DNA from: Acidobacteriota bacterium
GTDB lineage: Bacteria > Acidobacteriota > Terriglobia > UBA7540
Reading direction: 5' to 3'
Assembly (NCBI GenBank): GCA_021827255.1
Contig: JAKAWO010000032.1
Location: 1-15,561, forward strand
Length of the DNA: 15,561 nucleotides
The notes under the pieces: generated by a model
The model's database searches: none
Told to the model about the DNA's origin: nothing
What the model saw: only the letters and a program-made list of their open reading frames with translations
Made by a program: the position numbers and the translations under genes
In this document: positions 14,235 through 15,561 of the stretch, in pieces
Layout: each line of letters starts with the position of its first letter
Numbering within the stretch: position 1 is the first letter of the stretch

Positions 14235-15449
14235 CTATGTTCGGTAGGAAGCGTTGATATCAATGTAGGCGTGGGTAAGGTCGCAGGTCCACATTCGCGC
14301 CGAGCCTTTGCCCTGATGAAAATCGAGGCGGATAGAGAGTTCATTCTGGTCGAGCTCCTTTTTTGCAGCGGCTTCATCCAGGACGGCATCGAGCCCGCGC
14401 CGGCAGAGCGGCAGGTGGTTCACAAAAATGTCTATCTTATCCGGATCAAAGCGCGCTCCCGAATAACCCGCCGCGCAGAGGATGCGCCCCCAGTTCGGGT
14501 CATTCCCGGCGATCGCTGTTTTGACCAGCGGCGAGTTGGCGATGGCGCGCGCCGCGCGTTCGGCGTCGTGCTCGCTGCGGGCGCCTGTGACTTCAACCGT
14601 GACGAGCTTCGTCGCGCCCTCACCGTCGCGAGCGATCATCTTGGCGAGCGTCTGGCAAAGTTCCCGCAGGCCGGATTCAAACCACGCGGTGTTGGCGGCG
14701 CCTATTTTGACGCCCGCGAAACCGTTCGCCAGCGCCAGCACGGTGTCATTGGTGGAGGTGTCGCCGTCCACGCTGATGCGGTTGAAGGATTGGCGGACGG
14801 CCGAGCGAAGCAGACGCCTGAGCCGGCCGGGCGCGAGGCCCGCGTCGGTGGTGATAAAGCTGAGCATGGTGGCCATGCGGGGATGGATCATGCCGGCGCC
14901 CTTGGCCACGCCGGCCAGATGCACCGCCCGCCCGCGATACTCGGAGCGCAGCACGCAGGATTTTGCAAACGTGTCCGTGGTCATGATGGCGTGCGGGACT
15001 TCGGCGGCGTTTTCCGAGGATAGCCTTTCGGCCAAGGCGGGAAGCTGCGCGAGGATGAGGGCGGCATTGAGCGGCACGCCGATGACGCCCGTCGAGCAAA
15101 CCAAGACTTCCTGGGGCGGCGCGCCGGTTAGTCGAGCCACGGCTTCTGCGGTCACTGCGGCGGCCTTGCGCCCGTCTCGGCCGGTTCCCGCATTGGCGTT
15201 GCCGGAGTTGACGATGATGGCTCGGGCGCGCCCCCGACTCTTGGCCAGGTTCTGCCGCGACAGCAGGACCGGCGCGGCGGCGGCCACGTTCGTAGTAAAT
15301 GTCCCGGCGGCGCTGGCGGCGACGCCTTCGGAAACGATCAGCGCCAGGTCCAGCGCTCCGAGCTTCGCCTTGATTCCCGCCGCCGCCGCGGCGGCGCGAA
15401 ATCCCTGCGGCGTTCCCAAATGACCTTCGATAATTTCCCAGCGGACCAT
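14235..15449 (-). CDS. argJ: Bifunctional glutamate N-acetyltransferase / amino-acid acetyltransferase (ornithine acetyltransferase)
   Basis: ArgJ recycles the acetyl group from N-acetylornithine to glutamate in arginine synthesis; bifunctional forms also use acetyl-CoA. The protein is 404 residues, the normal length. The precursor self-cleaves into alpha and beta chains at the conserved KGAGMIHPRMATML (183-196), with Thr194 as the new N-terminal nucleophile. STGVIG (119-124) forms the oxyanion-hole region, NSGNANA (81-87) and SVDGDTSTND are conserved, and the end CDLTHAYIDINASYRT has the family C-terminus. ATG 15449 has GGAAGGGAAG about 8-12 nt upstream. Whether it is mono- or bifunctional cannot be decided here. 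No other arg gene is in the window; 112 nt upstream of it remain unassigned. Confidence 0.96.
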   Translation of the reverse strand: MVRWEIIEGHLGTPQGFRAAAAAAGIKAKLGALDLALIVSEGVAASAAGTFTTNVAAAAPVLLSRQNLAKSRGRARAIIVNSGNANAGTGRDGRKAAAVTAEAVARLTGAPPQEVLVCSTGVIGVPLNAALILAQLPALAERLSSENAAEVPHAIMTTDTFAKSCVLRSEYRGRAVHLAGVAKGAGMIHPRMATMLSFITTDAGLAPGRLRRLLRSAVRQSFNRISVDGDTSTNDTVLALANGFAGVKIGAANTAWFESGLRELCQTLAKMIARDGEGATKLVTVEVTGARSEHDAERAARAIANSPLVKTAIAGNDPNWGRILCAAGYSGARFDPDKIDIFVNHLPLCRRGLDAVLDEAAAKKELDQNELSIRLDFHQGKGSARMWTCDLTHAYIDINASYRT

Positions 15450-15561
15450 GGCGCAGGCTTCCCTTCCTCACAAAGTTGAGCGATCAACCGGCGGAGCTGT
15501 TCTGGGCCCAAAATCCGCGATGGAAGCGTTCAGGGGGTTGCTAGAGCGTCGACCAGGGGTG

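Noticed and set aside
15450..15561. End of another minus-strand gene before argJ (frame open from the edge to TGA at 15468-15470)
   Set aside because: Only about 31 codons without a recognisable C-terminus; other frames look equally plausible, so it is left unassigned.

Overview
The window is a high-GC bacterial chromosome segment. It carries mostly housekeeping and core-metabolism genes, with two small patches of accessory or decaying sequence. Several proteins look most like Acidobacteriota versions: the DksA/TraR-type zinc-finger protein ending in a WARHCIECQEKQEQGLL-like tail, the HNH protein with an LVLNATYEPVN start and a WRKYLFY end, and the order dksA-like / comF / HNH / tRNA-Ser. This assignment is an inference from protein recognition, not a computed placement. 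The coding bias toward G/C at third positions produces long antisense shadow frames, which I left out.

Layout, left half. A truncated glycoside hydrolase family 2 C-terminus (2-952, +) is followed by a membrane-anchored TPR protein (1129-1848, +). Next come electron-transfer-flavoprotein:ubiquinone oxidoreductase (1977-3656, +), an isoprenylcysteine-methyltransferase-like membrane protein (3672-4403, +) and a DUF374-type lysophospholipid acyltransferase (4455-5216, +). Facing them are coaE (5249-5869, -) and folD (6010-6960, -). A divergent intergenic region (6961-7202) carries promoters in both directions and leads into the dksA-like gene (7203-7556, +), comF (7578-8465, +), an HNH endonuclease gene (8505-9038, +) and tRNA-Ser(GCU) (9070-9162, +).

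Layout, right half. A promoter at 9364-9392 precedes a small DUF2442-like ORF (about 9407-9679, +). Its end overlaps the start of larE (9660-10481, +), the sulfur-insertion enzyme for the nickel-pincer cofactor. The 10482-10993 stretch holds strong inverted repeats and a frameshifted relic of a ribbon-helix-helix-type antitoxin with no toxin. On the minus strand, in transcription order, lie argJ (15449-14235), glmS (14107-12239), a small antibiotic-biosynthesis-monooxygenase-fold protein (12188-11898) and a class IV-like histone deacetylase family protein (11884-10994). The last two are 13 nt apart and are probably translated together.

Most notable observations. (1) The glmS product begins Met-Ser-Gly where the family has Met-Cys-Gly, so the catalytic N-terminal cysteine of the glutaminase domain is missing while every other recognised glutaminase residue is kept. 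(2) A decayed antitoxin shows a clear frameshift in a GC dinucleotide run. (3) A DUF2442-like ORF is translationally overlapped with larE. (4) The acyltransferase gene has a probable leaderless promoter, and TGN-extended -10 elements recur ahead of five genes. I found no CRISPR array, insertion sequence, prophage or obvious new multi-gene system.
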